The notes below the pieces were generated by a model that was not told the origin of the DNA, did no database searches, and was given only the letters and a program-made list of their open reading frames with translations. Made by a program: the position numbers and the translations under genes. Positions 48,347-58,200 of a stretch of 64,000 bases of DNA are shown here, in pieces (position 1 is the first letter of the stretch; every line of letters starts with the position of its first letter). Origin of the DNA: Psychrobacillus psychrodurans (GTDB taxonomy: Bacteria; Bacillota; Bacilli; Bacillales_A; Planococcaceae); assembly GCF_027563345.1 (NCBI RefSeq), contig NZ_JAMKBK010000002.1, one strand, 5' to 3'.

Positions 48347-50384
48347 TAAGAATGATCTAGTTACTTCTTTAAAAGGAGTTGGAACTGGAACAGCTAAAGC
48401 ATTACAGGACCTAGGAATTGTTACATTAGAGGATTTAGTCATGACATTTCCATATAGACACGAGGATTTCCGACTGAAGAACTTAGCAGAAACAGCGCAT
48501 AATGAACGAGTTACGATAGAGGGAAGGGTCGAAAGCGAGCCTTCACTTCTTTTTTTAGGGAAGAACAAATCCAGAATGCAAGTCCGTATTCTGGCAGGGC
48601 AGCATTTAATAAAAGCTGTATTATTTAATCAAGGTTATTTAAAAGATAAAATTATTCCTGGTTCCATTGTAACAGTCACAGGAAAATGGGATCGAGGTAG
48701 ACAGGTTATTAATGTCTCCACTTTTTCGATTGGTCCAAAAACGGACTTACAGGATTTTGAACCGGTATATTCTCTTAAAGGTTCAATCAATCAAAAAACA
48801 TTTCGAAAATTTATGAGGCAAGCATTAACTCAAATGAAGGGATCCCTAGTAGATCCATTACCAGAGTCTATTCGAGTACCATATCGTTTACCAAGTATAT
48901 CAGATGCTTTAGAAGGTATTCATTTCCCACTAGATGCGGAGCATTCTAAAGATGCGAGAAGACGCTTTGTATATGAGGAATTACTAGTTTTTCAATTAAA
49001 AATGCAGGCCATAAAAAAGGTGCGAAAAGAACAAAACATCGGAAATGGGATTGCCTTCCATAATGACTTAGTTAAAAAGTTAATAGAAACTTTACCTTAT
49101 GAACTGACAAGTGCTCAAAAAAGAGTAGTAAATGAAATATGTCGAGACTTACGTGAACCTCATCGTATGAACCGCCTTCTACAGGGCGATGTTGGATCCG
49201 GGAAAACAATTGTAGCTGCTATTTGCTTATATGCAGTTATTACAGCAGGGTATCAAGGCGCGCTTATGGCACCGACAGAAATATTAGCTGAGCAACATGC
49301 AAGCTCACTTGATGAATGGCTATCTCCAATGGGTGTCAGAATTGCATTGCTGACAGGTTCTACAAAAGCTAAAGCAAGAAGAGCAGTATTAGAAAATCTT
49401 GAAGCTGGAACTATAGATCTTTTGATAGGTACACACGCATTAATTCAACCAGATGTTGAATTTAAAAAGCTCGGTCTTGTTATAACAGATGAGCAACATC
49501 GATTTGGCGTGGAGCAGCGGAGGGTCCTAAAAGATAAAGGTGAAAATCCAGATGTCCTTTTTATGACTGCGACTCCTATACCTCGTACTTTAGCAATTAC
49601 GGCTTTTGGTGAAATGGATGTTTCCATTATTGACGAAATGCCTGCAGGTCGTAAGAAAATAGAAACTCATTGGATGAAGCCTGATCAGCTAAATAAACTA
49701 ATAGCTCGATTAAAAAATGAACTGGCCGCTGGGAGACAAGCTTATATAATTTGTCCCTTAATCGAGGAGTCTGAAAAGCTCGATGTCCAAAATGCAGTGG
49801 ATGTGTATAATATGATGTCTGAGGAACTGAAGGGTAACTCTACAGTTGGATTAATGCATGGAAGACTCCATTCTGATGAGAAAGAAGCAGTAATGAGAGA
49901 TTTCTCAGAAGGCATCATCCAAGTATTAGTTTCCACTACTGTTGTAGAGGTTGGCGTGAATGTTCCGAATGCAACATTTATGATTATTTTCGATGCAGAA
50001 CGTTTTGGTTTAGCTCAGCTTCATCAATTGCGTGGGCGAGTTGGTCGAGGTGAATATCAATCGTATTGTATATTGCTAGCTGATCCAAAGTCCGAAGAAG
50101 GAAAAGAGCGAATGATTTCCATGACCGAGACAAACGATGGATTTGTCCTAGCAGAAAAAGATTTAGAGCTTCGAGGAGCTGGCGACTTTTTCGGGAAAAA
50201 GCAAAGTGGGCTTCCAGAGTTTAAAGTAGCAGATCTTGTACACGATTATAGGGCTTTGAATACTGCCAAGGTAGATGCAGAGAGGTTATTAGACTCTGAA
50301 GAATTTTGGAATTCTGATGAAATGACCTTGCTTAGGGATATACTAATCAATTCAAAAGCTATGGACGGTGAACGAATTGATTAA
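48336..50384 (+). CDS. recG: ATP-dependent DNA helicase RecG
   Basis: Branch-migration and fork-regression helicase acting on stalled replication forks and recombination intermediates. The 682 residues equal the B. subtilis length. The N-terminal wedge domain (OB-fold) precedes the helicase core: LQGDVGSGKTIVAA (Walker A), APTEILAEQH, DEQHRFGVEQR (Walker B), MTATPIPRTLA, VSTTVVEVGVNVPNA and QLRGRVGRGEYQSYC. It starts at GTG 48336 within the sdaAA 3' end, with a GGGAA-type site upstream. Confidence 0.95.
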   Translation: METSKNDLVTSLKGVGTGTAKALQDLGIVTLEDLVMTFPYRHEDFRLKNLAETAHNERVTIEGRVESEPSLLFLGKNKSRMQVRILAGQHLIKAVLFNQGYLKDKIIPGSIVTVTGKWDRGRQVINVSTFSIGPKTDLQDFEPVYSLKGSINQKTFRKFMRQALTQMKGSLVDPLPESIRVPYRLPSISDALEGIHFPLDAEHSKDARRRFVYEELLVFQLKMQAIKKVRKEQNIGNGIAFHNDLVKKLIETLPYELTSAQKRVVNEICRDLREPHRMNRLLQGDVGSGKTIVAAICLYAVITAGYQGALMAPTEILAEQHASSLDEWLSPMGVRIALLTGSTKAKARRAVLENLEAGTIDLLIGTHALIQPDVEFKKLGLVITDEQHRFGVEQRRVLKDKGENPDVLFMTATPIPRTLAITAFGEMDVSIIDEMPAGRKKIETHWMKPDQLNKLIARLKNELAAGRQAYIICPLIEESEKLDVQNAVDVYNMMSEELKGNSTVGLMHGRLHSDEKEAVMRDFSEGIIQVLVSTTVVEVGVNVPNATFMIIFDAERFGLAQLHQLRGRVGRGEYQSYCILLADPKSEEGKERMISMTETNDGFVLAEKDLELRGAGDFFGKKQSGLPEFKVADLVHDYRALNTAKVDAERLLDSEEFWNSDEMTLLRDILINSKAMDGERID

Positions 50385-50386
50385 AG

Positions 50387-50431
50387 AGAATGTAAGAATG
50401 ATTTTGAATCAATTCTTGCATTCTTTTTTTA
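50387..50431 (+). terminator. Terminator after recG
   Basis: AGAATGTAAGAAT (50387-50399) pairs with ATTCTTGCATTCT (50412-50424) with one mismatch, followed by TTTTTT. The second arm contains the -35 box of the fapR promoter. Confidence 0.88.
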
Positions 50432-50444
50432 ATATTTATATACT
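50416..50444 (+). promoter_or_regulatory. Sigma-A promoter of the fapR operon
   Basis: TTGCAT (50416-50421), a 17-nt spacer and TATACT (50439-50444), embedded in the recG terminator and followed directly by the FapR site. Confidence 0.8.
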
Positions 50445-50448
50445 GATA

Positions 50449-50465
50449 TTAGTACCAAGTGCTAA
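50449..50465 (+). promoter_or_regulatory. FapR operator
   Basis: TTAGTACCAAGTGCTAA matches the known FapR inverted repeat (TTAGTACCTRNTACTAA) at nearly every position. It lies 5 nt after the -10 box, over the expected transcription start, as in other Bacillales, so FapR would block initiation until malonyl-CoA or malonyl-ACP binds it. Confidence 0.92.
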
Positions 50466-50480
50466 AATGGTGGTGAAGAA

Positions 50481-51047
50481 ATGAAATACTCCAAAAAAGA
50501 TAGGCAGAAATTACTTCTAGAGACGCTAGAGAAAAATCCGTTTATTACAGATGAAAATTTAGCCTCTACTTTCAAAGTGAGCGTTCAAACTATTCGATTG
50601 GATAGAATGGAATTATCTATTCCAGAATTGCGGGAACGTATTAAATCTGTAGCTGCTCATAACTTTGAAGAAGAGGTCAAATCCCTTCCAATTGATGAAG
50701 TAATTGGAGAGATTATAGATATAGATCTTGATAAGCAAGCCATTTCGATATTGGATATTACAAAAGATCATGTATTCGCTAGAAATGGTATAGCAAGAGG
50801 ACACCATTTATTTGCCCAGGCAAATTCATTGGCTGTTGCGGTTATAAATGACGATCTTGCACTCACTCGAAAGTCAAACCTTACTTTTGTCAAACCTGTA
50901 AAAGCAGGTGATCGTGTAATTGCAAAAGCGGTAGTAACAAATAGTGATGCCGAAAAGAATAGTACGATAATAGAGGTAACTAGTAAAGTTGAAAATGAGA
51001 CTGTTTTCGTAGGTCAATTTAGTATGTACAGAGTTACAATGTCATAA
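50481..51047 (+). CDS. fapR: Fatty acid and phospholipid synthesis repressor FapR
   Basis: Malonyl-CoA-responsive repressor of type II fatty acid synthesis. The 188 residues equal B. subtilis FapR. The N-terminal DeoR-like helix-turn-helix (RQKLLLETLEKNPFITDENLASTFKVSVQTIRLDRMELSI) is joined to a C-terminal hotdog thioesterase-like fold without catalytic residues (ARGHHLFAQANSLAVAVINDDLALT, VKAGDRVIAKAV) that binds malonyl-CoA. It autoregulates through the operator just upstream and leads plsX-fabD-fabG. GGTGGTG precedes the ATG. Confidence 0.96.
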   Translation: MKYSKKDRQKLLLETLEKNPFITDENLASTFKVSVQTIRLDRMELSIPELRERIKSVAAHNFEEEVKSLPIDEVIGEIIDIDLDKQAISILDITKDHVFARNGIARGHHLFAQANSLAVAVINDDLALTRKSNLTFVKPVKAGDRVIAKAVVTNSDAEKNSTIIEVTSKVENETVFVGQFSMYRVTMS

Positions 51048-51062
51048 AAAAGGTGATAAAAA

Positions 51063-52058
51063 ATGAAAATTTCGATAGATGCAATGGGCGGCGACAATGC
51101 TCCTCATGAAATTGTAAAGGGTGTTTATGAGGCATTAGATGCGTTCGCTGATGTAGAAATTCAACTATATGGTGATAAGGAAAAGCTTGCTTCTTTAATC
51201 AGACATCATGAACGTTTAACGGTTATACATACAGATGAAGTAATTGAAGGAACGGATGAACCTGTTCGTGCAATTAGAAGAAAGAAAAATTCCTCGCTGG
51301 TTAAAATGGCGGAATCCGTGAAAAATGGAGATTCGAATGCATGTGTGTCAGCCGGGAATACTGGTGCTTTAATGGCAGCAGGATTATTTATAGTTGGTCG
51401 AATCGATCAAGTAGATCGACCTGCTTTAGCGCCAACCTTACCTACACTAGATGGTAAAGGATTTGTTATGCTGGATTTAGGGGCTAATGCGGATGCTAAA
51501 CCAGAGCATTTAGAGCAGTTTGCGGTTATGGGTAGCATATATGCTGAGAAAGTTCGAGGAATTTCAAATCCTCGTGTTGGGCTATTGAACATTGGGACGG
51601 AAGATATTAAAGGGAACGAGCTAACTAAAGCGGCATTTACTCTCTTAAAGGACGCCCCGATTAATTTCATAGGCAATGTTGAATCTCGAGATTTACTTAC
51701 TGGAGTAGCAGACGTTGTTGTAACCGATGGTTTTACTGGTAATATGGTACTTAAAACGATTGAAGGTACTGCTTCGGGTATATTTACTTTATTGAAGGAA
51801 GCTTTTAATACATCCGCTAAAACGAAAATTTCTGCTTTATTGGTTAAAAGTGAACTTAAAGGATTAAAAAATACCCTAGATTACTCTGAATATGGTGGTG
51901 CAGGTTTATTCGGACTAAAGGCTCCTGTTATTAAAGCCCATGGGTCTTCAAACGGTCGTGCAATCTATCATGCAATAAGACAGGCTCGAACAATGGTGGA
52001 GCATAATGTTGCAGACATCATTTCTACCACATTAAGAAAGGAATCATCCAATGACTAA
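51063..52058 (+). CDS. plsX: Phosphate acyltransferase PlsX
   Basis: Converts acyl-ACP and phosphate to acyl-phosphate, the acyl donor for PlsY, at the membrane surface. The 331 residues have MKISIDAMGGDNAPHEIVKG, VIEGTDEPVRAIRRKKNSSLVKMAESVK, CVSAGNTGALMAAG, LDLGANADAKPEHL, GNVESRDLLTGVADVVVTDGFTGNMVLKTIEG and YGGAGLFGLKAPVIKAHGSS. It sits in the FapR operon and overlaps fabD by eight bases. The upstream AAAGGTG serves as the binding site. Confidence 0.96.
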   Translation: MKISIDAMGGDNAPHEIVKGVYEALDAFADVEIQLYGDKEKLASLIRHHERLTVIHTDEVIEGTDEPVRAIRRKKNSSLVKMAESVKNGDSNACVSAGNTGALMAAGLFIVGRIDQVDRPALAPTLPTLDGKGFVMLDLGANADAKPEHLEQFAVMGSIYAEKVRGISNPRVGLLNIGTEDIKGNELTKAAFTLLKDAPINFIGNVESRDLLTGVADVVVTDGFTGNMVLKTIEGTASGIFTLLKEAFNTSAKTKISALLVKSELKGLKNTLDYSEYGGAGLFGLKAPVIKAHGSSNGRAIYHAIRQARTMVEHNVADIISTTLRKESSND

Positions 52059-53001
52059 AATAGCTTTTATCTTTCCTGGACAAGGATCTCAATCAGTAGG
52101 GATGGGTCAACAATTAGTAGAGAATAATGAAGAATGCCGTACTTTCTATGAGCGGGCAAATGAGGTATTAGGATTTTCTTTGAGTGAGCTTATGTTACAT
52201 GGACCTGCTGAGGATCTTACTAAAACTTATAATGCACAGCCAGCATTGCTAACTGCAAGTTCAATGGTTGCATACAAACTAAAACAAGCTGGAATCATTC
52301 CGCATTTCACTGCTGGTCATAGTTTAGGTGAATATTCTGCCCTTGTTGCATCAAATGTTCTAAGCTTTGAGGAAGCTGTTTTATTGGTTCATCAAAGAGG
52401 GTTATATATGAACGAGGCAGTGCCAGCAGGAGAAGGGGCAATGGCAGCGATACTAGGATTGGGCAGAGAAGAATTGTCTGCTGTCACAGATTTTGTTTCA
52501 GCAAATGGTGAGGTTGTCCAAATAGCTAACTTAAATTGTCCTGGGCAAATTGTTATTTCGGGTACCGCTTCTGGAGTAGAATTGGCTTCTAGTAAAGCAA
52601 AAGAAGCTGGTGCAAAAAGAGCAATTCCTTTAGTTGTTAGTGGTCCATTCCACTCCGAATTAATGAGACCTGCAGCGGAGCAATTAGACGCCGCTATTTC
52701 AGCGGTCGAATTACGACAAGCTTCTATACCTGTAATTTCCAATGTAACTGCTGAACCGGTTACAGATGCTAGTCATATTAAAAACTTGCTTGTAGAACAA
52801 TTGTATTCACCTGTTCGATGGGAAGAATCAATTCGACAAATGATTGCGCTAGGAACTACCGTCTTTGTGGAATGTGGTCCTGGAAAAGTATTAAGTGGTT
52901 TAGTGAAAAAAATTGATCGATCTGTAACTACTTATTGTGTGTATGATGAAGTGACGTTACAGCAAGTTATTACAGAGTTAGGAGATGCACAAAATGGGTA
53001 A
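52051..53001 (+). CDS. fabD: Malonyl-CoA:ACP transacylase
   Basis: Transfers malonate from CoA to ACP to provide the elongation substrate. The 316 residues have the N-terminal FIFPGQGSQSVGMGQQL, the nucleophile S91 in TAGHSLGEYSALV, QRGLYMNEAV, NCPGQIVISG, and the catalytic His region VSGPFHSELMRPAAEQL. The ATG overlaps the plsX end after AAGGAATC. The end overlaps the fabG start by eight bases. Confidence 0.96.
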   Translation: MTKIAFIFPGQGSQSVGMGQQLVENNEECRTFYERANEVLGFSLSELMLHGPAEDLTKTYNAQPALLTASSMVAYKLKQAGIIPHFTAGHSLGEYSALVASNVLSFEEAVLLVHQRGLYMNEAVPAGEGAMAAILGLGREELSAVTDFVSANGEVVQIANLNCPGQIVISGTASGVELASSKAKEAGAKRAIPLVVSGPFHSELMRPAAEQLDAAISAVELRQASIPVISNVTAEPVTDASHIKNLLVEQLYSPVRWEESIRQMIALGTTVFVECGPGKVLSGLVKKIDRSVTTYCVYDEVTLQQVITELGDAQNG

Positions 53002-53740
53002 ATTAGATGGTAAATCTGCAATTGTAACTGGTGCCTCTCGTGGGATAGGGAGAGATATTGCTCTATATTTAGCAAAAGAAGGAGCAATGGTAGCTGTAAA
53101 CTATAGTGGTAGTAAAGATAGAGCGGATGCAGTTGTAGAAGAGATTAAGGTAACTGGTGGAAAGGCATTTGCAATTCAAGCGAATGTCGACCAATCAGAT
53201 GATGTTCAAAATCTAATAAGCTCAACTATAGAACAATACGGTTCTGTAGATATTTTAGTGAACAATGCTGGTATCACTCGAGATAATCTTCTTATGCGTA
53301 TGAAGGAGCAAGAGTGGGATGATGTGCTTAATACGAACTTAAAAGGTGTCTTTCTATGTACAAAAGCTGTCACAAGACAAATGATGAAACAACGTGCTGG
53401 CCGAATCATAAATATCACTTCCATTGTCGGTGTATCTGGTAATGCAGGGCAGGCAAATTATGTCGCTGCAAAAGCAGGTGTTATTGGTTTAACAAAGTCA
53501 TCTGCAAAAGAATTGGCAAGTCGTAATATCACGGTGAACTCGGTTGCTCCAGGATTTATTACAACAGATATGACAGATGCCTTGCCAGAGGATATTAAGT
53601 CTCAAATGCTTAGTCAGATCCCTCTGGCTAAGTTTGGGAATCCATTGGATGTTGCTAAGGCTGTTGCATTTTTAGCATCAGAAGACGCAAATTATATAAC
53701 AGGTCAAACAATTCATGTTAATGGCGGAATGTATATGTAA
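52994..53740 (+). CDS. fabG: 3-oxoacyl-ACP reductase
   Basis: NADPH-dependent ketoreductase of fatty acid elongation, a classical short-chain dehydrogenase. The 248 residues have VTGASRGIGRDIALYLA (cofactor glycine motif), NNAGITRDNLLMRM, the catalytic Ser in NITSIVGVSGNAGQANYVAAKAG together with the YxxxK pair, and VAPGFITTDMTD. Start ATG 52994 is 9 nt after TTAGGAG and gives MGKLDGKSAIVTG; the ATG at 52985 is too close to that site. It is the end of the fapR-plsX-fabD-fabG run. Confidence 0.95.
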   Translation: MGKLDGKSAIVTGASRGIGRDIALYLAKEGAMVAVNYSGSKDRADAVVEEIKVTGGKAFAIQANVDQSDDVQNLISSTIEQYGSVDILVNNAGITRDNLLMRMKEQEWDDVLNTNLKGVFLCTKAVTRQMMKQRAGRIINITSIVGVSGNAGQANYVAAKAGVIGLTKSSAKELASRNITVNSVAPGFITTDMTDALPEDIKSQMLSQIPLAKFGNPLDVAKAVAFLASEDANYITGQTIHVNGGMYM

Positions 53741-53943
53741 GATATCTATTCCAAAAGGTGCCTATATTGAGTTTTATATGACTTTACTTATTTATCGTGT
53801 TTACATAAAAGCTCAATTAAAATTAGGGGTAAGGGTCCGCCTACAACGGAAAATAATAGTAGTGTTTAACAGGGGTTTAAATTACAGTGACTCTTTCATT
53901 AAATTGCAGGATTTTGTATAATCATTGAGGGGAGGTGACTAAT

Positions 53944-54180
53944 GTGTCAACAGTTTTAGAACGCGTAACAAAAGTAATCGTTGATCGTCTAGGAGTAGAT
54001 GAGAGCGAAGTGAAATTAGAAGCATCTTTTCGTGAAGATTTAGGTGCTGATTCACTAGATGTGGTAGAATTAGTAATGGAATTAGAAGATGAATTCGATA
54101 TGGAAATTTCAGATGAAGATGCTGAACAAATTTCAACTGTAGGTAGTGCAGTTAAGTATATTGAAAGCAAACAAGGTTAA
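53944..54180 (+). CDS. acpP: Acyl carrier protein
   Basis: Carries growing acyl chains on a 4'-phosphopantetheine arm. The 78 residues have the modified serine in EDLGADSLDVVELVMELEDEF and a strongly acidic helix II. GTG 53944 was chosen because GGGAGGTG lies 6 nt before it and the protein then starts MSTVLERVTKVIVDRLG, matching known ACPs; the GTG at 53935 is part of the binding site itself. TATAAT at 53917 is a possible -10 box, so the gene may have its own promoter in the 200-nt gap after fabG. Confidence 0.94.
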   Translation: MSTVLERVTKVIVDRLGVDESEVKLEASFREDLGADSLDVVELVMELEDEFDMEISDEDAEQISTVGSAVKYIESKQG

Positions 54181-54194
54181 ATTTTATGAAGTGT

Positions 54195-54309
54195 CAAGCT
54201 CCAGTGCCTAGACCTTCGAGTTGCTTCAGGATTTCGTTAAAGCCAAGTAAGCCTTCATTCGAAATCCTTCCAGTGCTTTTAGGGCTAATATAGGCACTTG
54301 CGCTTTTCT
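54195..54309 (+). repeat. GC-rich intergenic repeat, single copy after acpP
   Basis: Runs from CAAGCTCCAGTGCCTAGAC through GAGTTGCTTCAGGATTTCG and GAAATCCTTCCAGTGCTTTT to AGGCACTTGCGCTTTTC. It is the same family as 29.9, 43.0 (inverted) and 62.3 kb. It can fold as a long imperfect hairpin, GTGCCTA... with TAGGCAC. Confidence 0.85.
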
Positions 54310-54339
54310 GGAGATTACTACATAAAATCTAATAGTAGC

Positions 54340-54394
54340 AGAGACGTTCTACTTATTCCGTGCGAATAGTACAGAACGTCTCTATTTCTTTTTG
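54340..54394 (+). terminator. Terminator between acpP and rncS
   Basis: AGAGACGTTCT pairs perfectly with AGAACGTCTCT across 22 nt and is followed by ATTTCTTTTT. Confidence 0.85.
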
Positions 54395-54458
54395 CACATT
54401 AGTTTAGAAACGGGTAAACTTAGAAGGACATATGATAAGTGAGAAAGGCAGATAATTC

Positions 54459-55217
54459 ATGAAAGTAAATCGCAAAAAAAATATTACACGTAAGTCAGTT
54501 TTTTCGGAAACTGTAAAAGAACAATTTGAACAGTTCCAGGAGCATTTTCAGATTAGGTTTCAAAACTCAACATTATTGTATCAAGCCTTTACCCATTCAT
54601 CTTATGTGAATGAGCATCGACGGAAATTTTTTGCCGATAACGAACGATTAGAATTCCTTGGAGACGCGGTGTTGGAGCTGTCTGTTTCTCAATATTTATT
54701 TCAACAGTATACAGGTATGAGTGAAGGGGAGTTAACTAAACTTCGAGCAGCAATTGTTTGTGAGCCATCACTTGTATTATTTGCTAATGAGTTAAACTTC
54801 GGCAAATATGTATTGTTAGGAAAAGGGGAGGAACTGACAGGTGGTCGTGAAAGACCTGCGCTTCTAGCAGACGTTTTTGAAGCTTTTATCGGTGCTTTAT
54901 ACTTAGATCAGGGATTAGAAACAGTGATAGAGTTTTTAGAAAAAATTGTTTTCCCTAAAATCGAACTCGGTGCTTTTTCGCATGTGATGGATTATAAAAG
55001 TCAATTACAAGAAATTATTCAACAACAAAATAATGGTACGTTAAGCTATGAAATTGTAGAGGAAAAAGGTCCGGCTCACAATCGAACTTTTGTTTCTCGG
55101 GTTATTTTAAACACTAAAGAACTGGGTATAGGAAATGGTCGTTCCAAAAAAGAGGCAGAACAACAAGCTGCAAGACTAGCCATACTCTATTTTAGGGATT
55201 CAGAACGGGAGGAATAA
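54459..55217 (+). CDS. rncS: Ribonuclease III
   Basis: Double-strand-specific endoribonuclease that processes rRNA precursors and the scRNA. The 252 residues have the catalytic signature NERLEFLGDAVLEL, ALLADVFEAFIGALYLDQG and a C-terminal double-stranded RNA-binding domain (DYKSQLQEIIQQQNNGTLSYEIVEEKGPAHNRTFVSRVILN...GRSKKEAEQQAARLAI). It is followed four bases later by smc, the usual rncS-smc-ftsY order. AGAAAGGCAG precedes the ATG. Confidence 0.95.
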   Translation: MKVNRKKNITRKSVFSETVKEQFEQFQEHFQIRFQNSTLLYQAFTHSSYVNEHRRKFFADNERLEFLGDAVLELSVSQYLFQQYTGMSEGELTKLRAAIVCEPSLVLFANELNFGKYVLLGKGEELTGGRERPALLADVFEAFIGALYLDQGLETVIEFLEKIVFPKIELGAFSHVMDYKSQLQEIIQQQNNGTLSYEIVEEKGPAHNRTFVSRVILNTKELGIGNGRSKKEAEQQAARLAILYFRDSEREE

Positions 55218-55220
55218 TCA

Positions 55221-58200
55221 TTGTTCCTTAAAAGATTAGAAATAGTTGGATTTAAGTCATTTGCAGATCGAATAGGAATTGATTTTGTTCCTGGAGTAAC
55301 TGCAGTAGTAGGACCGAATGGTAGTGGGAAAAGTAATGTTACAGACGCAATTAGATGGGTATTAGGTGAGCAATCTGCCAAATCCCTTCGAGGTGCAAAA
55401 ATGGAAGATGTCATTTTTGCTGGGAGTGATTCTAGAAAAGCCTTGAACTTTGCAGAAGTGACCTTGATATTAGATAACGCAGATCAACGGGTTGCTCTTG
55501 ATTTTGCGGAAATTAGTGTGACTAGAAGGGTGTTTCGTTCGGGAGACAGTGAATATTTGTTAAACAAACAAACATGTAGACTAAAGGATATTACCGATTT
55601 ATTTATGGACTCGGGACTTGGAAAAGAAGCTTTTTCTATTATTTCTCAAGGACGAGTTGATGAAATATTAAATAGTAGACCAGAAGATCGTCGTACGATT
55701 TTTGAGGAAACTGCTGGTGTTTTAAAGTATAAGCAACGTAAAAAGAAAGCTGAATTCAAGCTGATCGAAACAGATGATAATTTAAATCGTGTGCTTGATA
55801 TTTTACATGAATTAGATGGTCGAATGGAGCCTCTACAAATCCAGTCTTCTTTGGCTTCTGATTATTTAATGATGTCAGCGGAGCTTAAGGATATTGAAAT
55901 CGCGGTAATTGCCCACGACTTAAGATTATATGTTCAAGAAAATATGGAGTTACAAACAAAATTAGAAGAACTTCAGCAAATCAAACAGTCTTTGCTAGTA
56001 CAAATTGATGAGTTGGAAAAAAATATTCAACAACATAGAAAACTGATGTCTGATATTGATGAAAAGCTAGATATAGAGCAAAGCGAACTTGTAGAGTCTA
56101 GTTCTGAGCTAGAACGGTTAGAGGGTAGAAAATTACTTTTGGCAGAGAAAAAGCAAAATGCTAGTCAGCAAATATCGCAGTTGAAAAAAGCTCTGGAAGA
56201 GGAACAATATAAAGTCCAAACACTAGAAGAGCAATTGAAAACTAATGGTTTAGCTAAATCTGAAAAGCTAGCTCAACTCAAAGAGCTTCGTACTAAGAAA
56301 GTTCAAATCGATCATGTTTTGAGTAAATCAGCTTCCGAAATGGAAGAAGAAATTGAAGATTTAAAAAGTACGTATATCGATTTGCTGAATGAAGAAGCAA
56401 CGATGAAAAACGAAATGAAGCATATGGAGCAGCAACTTCAATTTGAATTAGTTTCTTCTGAAAGAATGACTGCAGATTATCAGGAAATCAAAGACGAATT
56501 AGAAAAACTAACAATCCGCAAAAATGAACTAGATCCATTATTGGTAAATTGTCAAAAGGATCTACAACAAAAACTAGAGGATTATAAAACCAAACGAGAA
56601 GTTTCAGAACGACTGGAAGGTTCTTTTGAAGAGCAGCAGACAATGCTTCAAAAAGCCTATCAAATGAAACATCAAATGCAAGCTAGAAGAGATTCATTGG
56701 AAGAGTTAGAATCTGAGTTTTCAGGGTTTTTCCAAGGAGTTAAAGAGGTCCTTATTGCGCGAGATAAAAAGGAACTTAAAGGAATTCACGGTGCAGTTGC
56801 CGAGCTAATTCAAATACCAGAATCATATATGACTGCAATTGATACTGCAATTGGTCCCCAATCTCAGCATATAATTACGGATAGTAGTCAGGATGCTCGA
56901 ATTGCAATAGATTGGTTAAAAAAGAAAAGAGTGGGACGAGCAACATTTCTGCCTTTACAGGTTATGAAATCTCGTAAAATAAACGAATCCACACTAAATT
57001 CTATTAAGGAACATCCGTCTTTTGTGAATACAGCGGATAAACTTGTAAATTATTTAGGTGGTTATCAAATTATTGTAGAAAATTTACTTGGAAATATTAT
57101 TATTGCCAAAGATTTAAAAGGTGCCAATGAAATGGCTGCCCGATTACAATATAAATTCCGTTTCGTTACTCTAGATGGGGATGTAGTGAATGCTGGAGGT
57201 TCTTTAACTGGAGGTTCAGTTAAACAGCAATCATCTTTATTTACCCGTAAAGCAGAGCTAGAGCAACTTAATGTTAAACTAGTGGAACTTGAAAAATCTG
57301 TTTTGGAAGCAGAAGTTTCTGTTTCCAAAAGAAAGCAAGAAGTTCAAGAATTGAAAAAAGATTTAGAAGAAACTCGACTCTCCGGTGAGCAATTGAGAGA
57401 GCTAGAACATAAACTACTCTCAGAATCCAGAGAATGTGCTGCTATAATTTCTAGATTGACGAATCAGTTGTTGGAATACGATGAAGAAAAAACAGAAAAG
57501 AATAATCTACATGAAGGCTTAGTTCGGAAAAAAGAACAAACTGCTTCCAGAAGCGCAGAGATTAACGAGTCGTTGACTTCTATTCAGAAGACAATCGACG
57601 AATTGCAAACATTGAAACAACAATCCCTACAAGAAAAAGACAAATTCCAAAATGAATTAGGTGAAATACTTTCTTCTATCGCGGTGGTCAATGAACAAAT
57701 TTCTCAACAAGACAAAGAAAAGGTTTTATTAGATCAGTCTAGCGTAGCCAGTATACAAAAAGTGGCAACACTGCAGAAGGAAATCGCTTGGTATGAAAAT
57801 GATGACCAGGGTGGTACATCTCCTGAAGAACTAATGAAACTAATAGATCAACGCAAACAGACAAAAGAACATTTAATCATCCAAATTCAATCTGGTAAAA
57901 CTCAGCGTGCAGAACTTGCACAAACAATTTTACAAGCAGAAATTGCATTGAAACAGCTGCAACAACAAGCGAATATTCAACTTACGGAAGAACGTGCATT
58001 AGATATAAAGCAAGGTAAAATAGAAGTAGAAATGAGAACGTTACAAAATCATTTAGAAGAAACTTATGAAATGATATTGGAAGATGCAGAGCGGGATTAT
58101 CCATTTGAGATGGATGAGGATTTAGCCCGTAAAAAGGTTAAATTATTGAAACGTTCTATTGAAGAGTTAGGTCCTATCAATCTTAGTTCGATTCAGGAAT

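Noticed and set aside
53715..53921. 68-codon open frame after fabG
   Set aside because: It starts inside fabG, has no ribosome binding site of its own and no recognisable domain; it is probably chance in the fabG-acpP gap.
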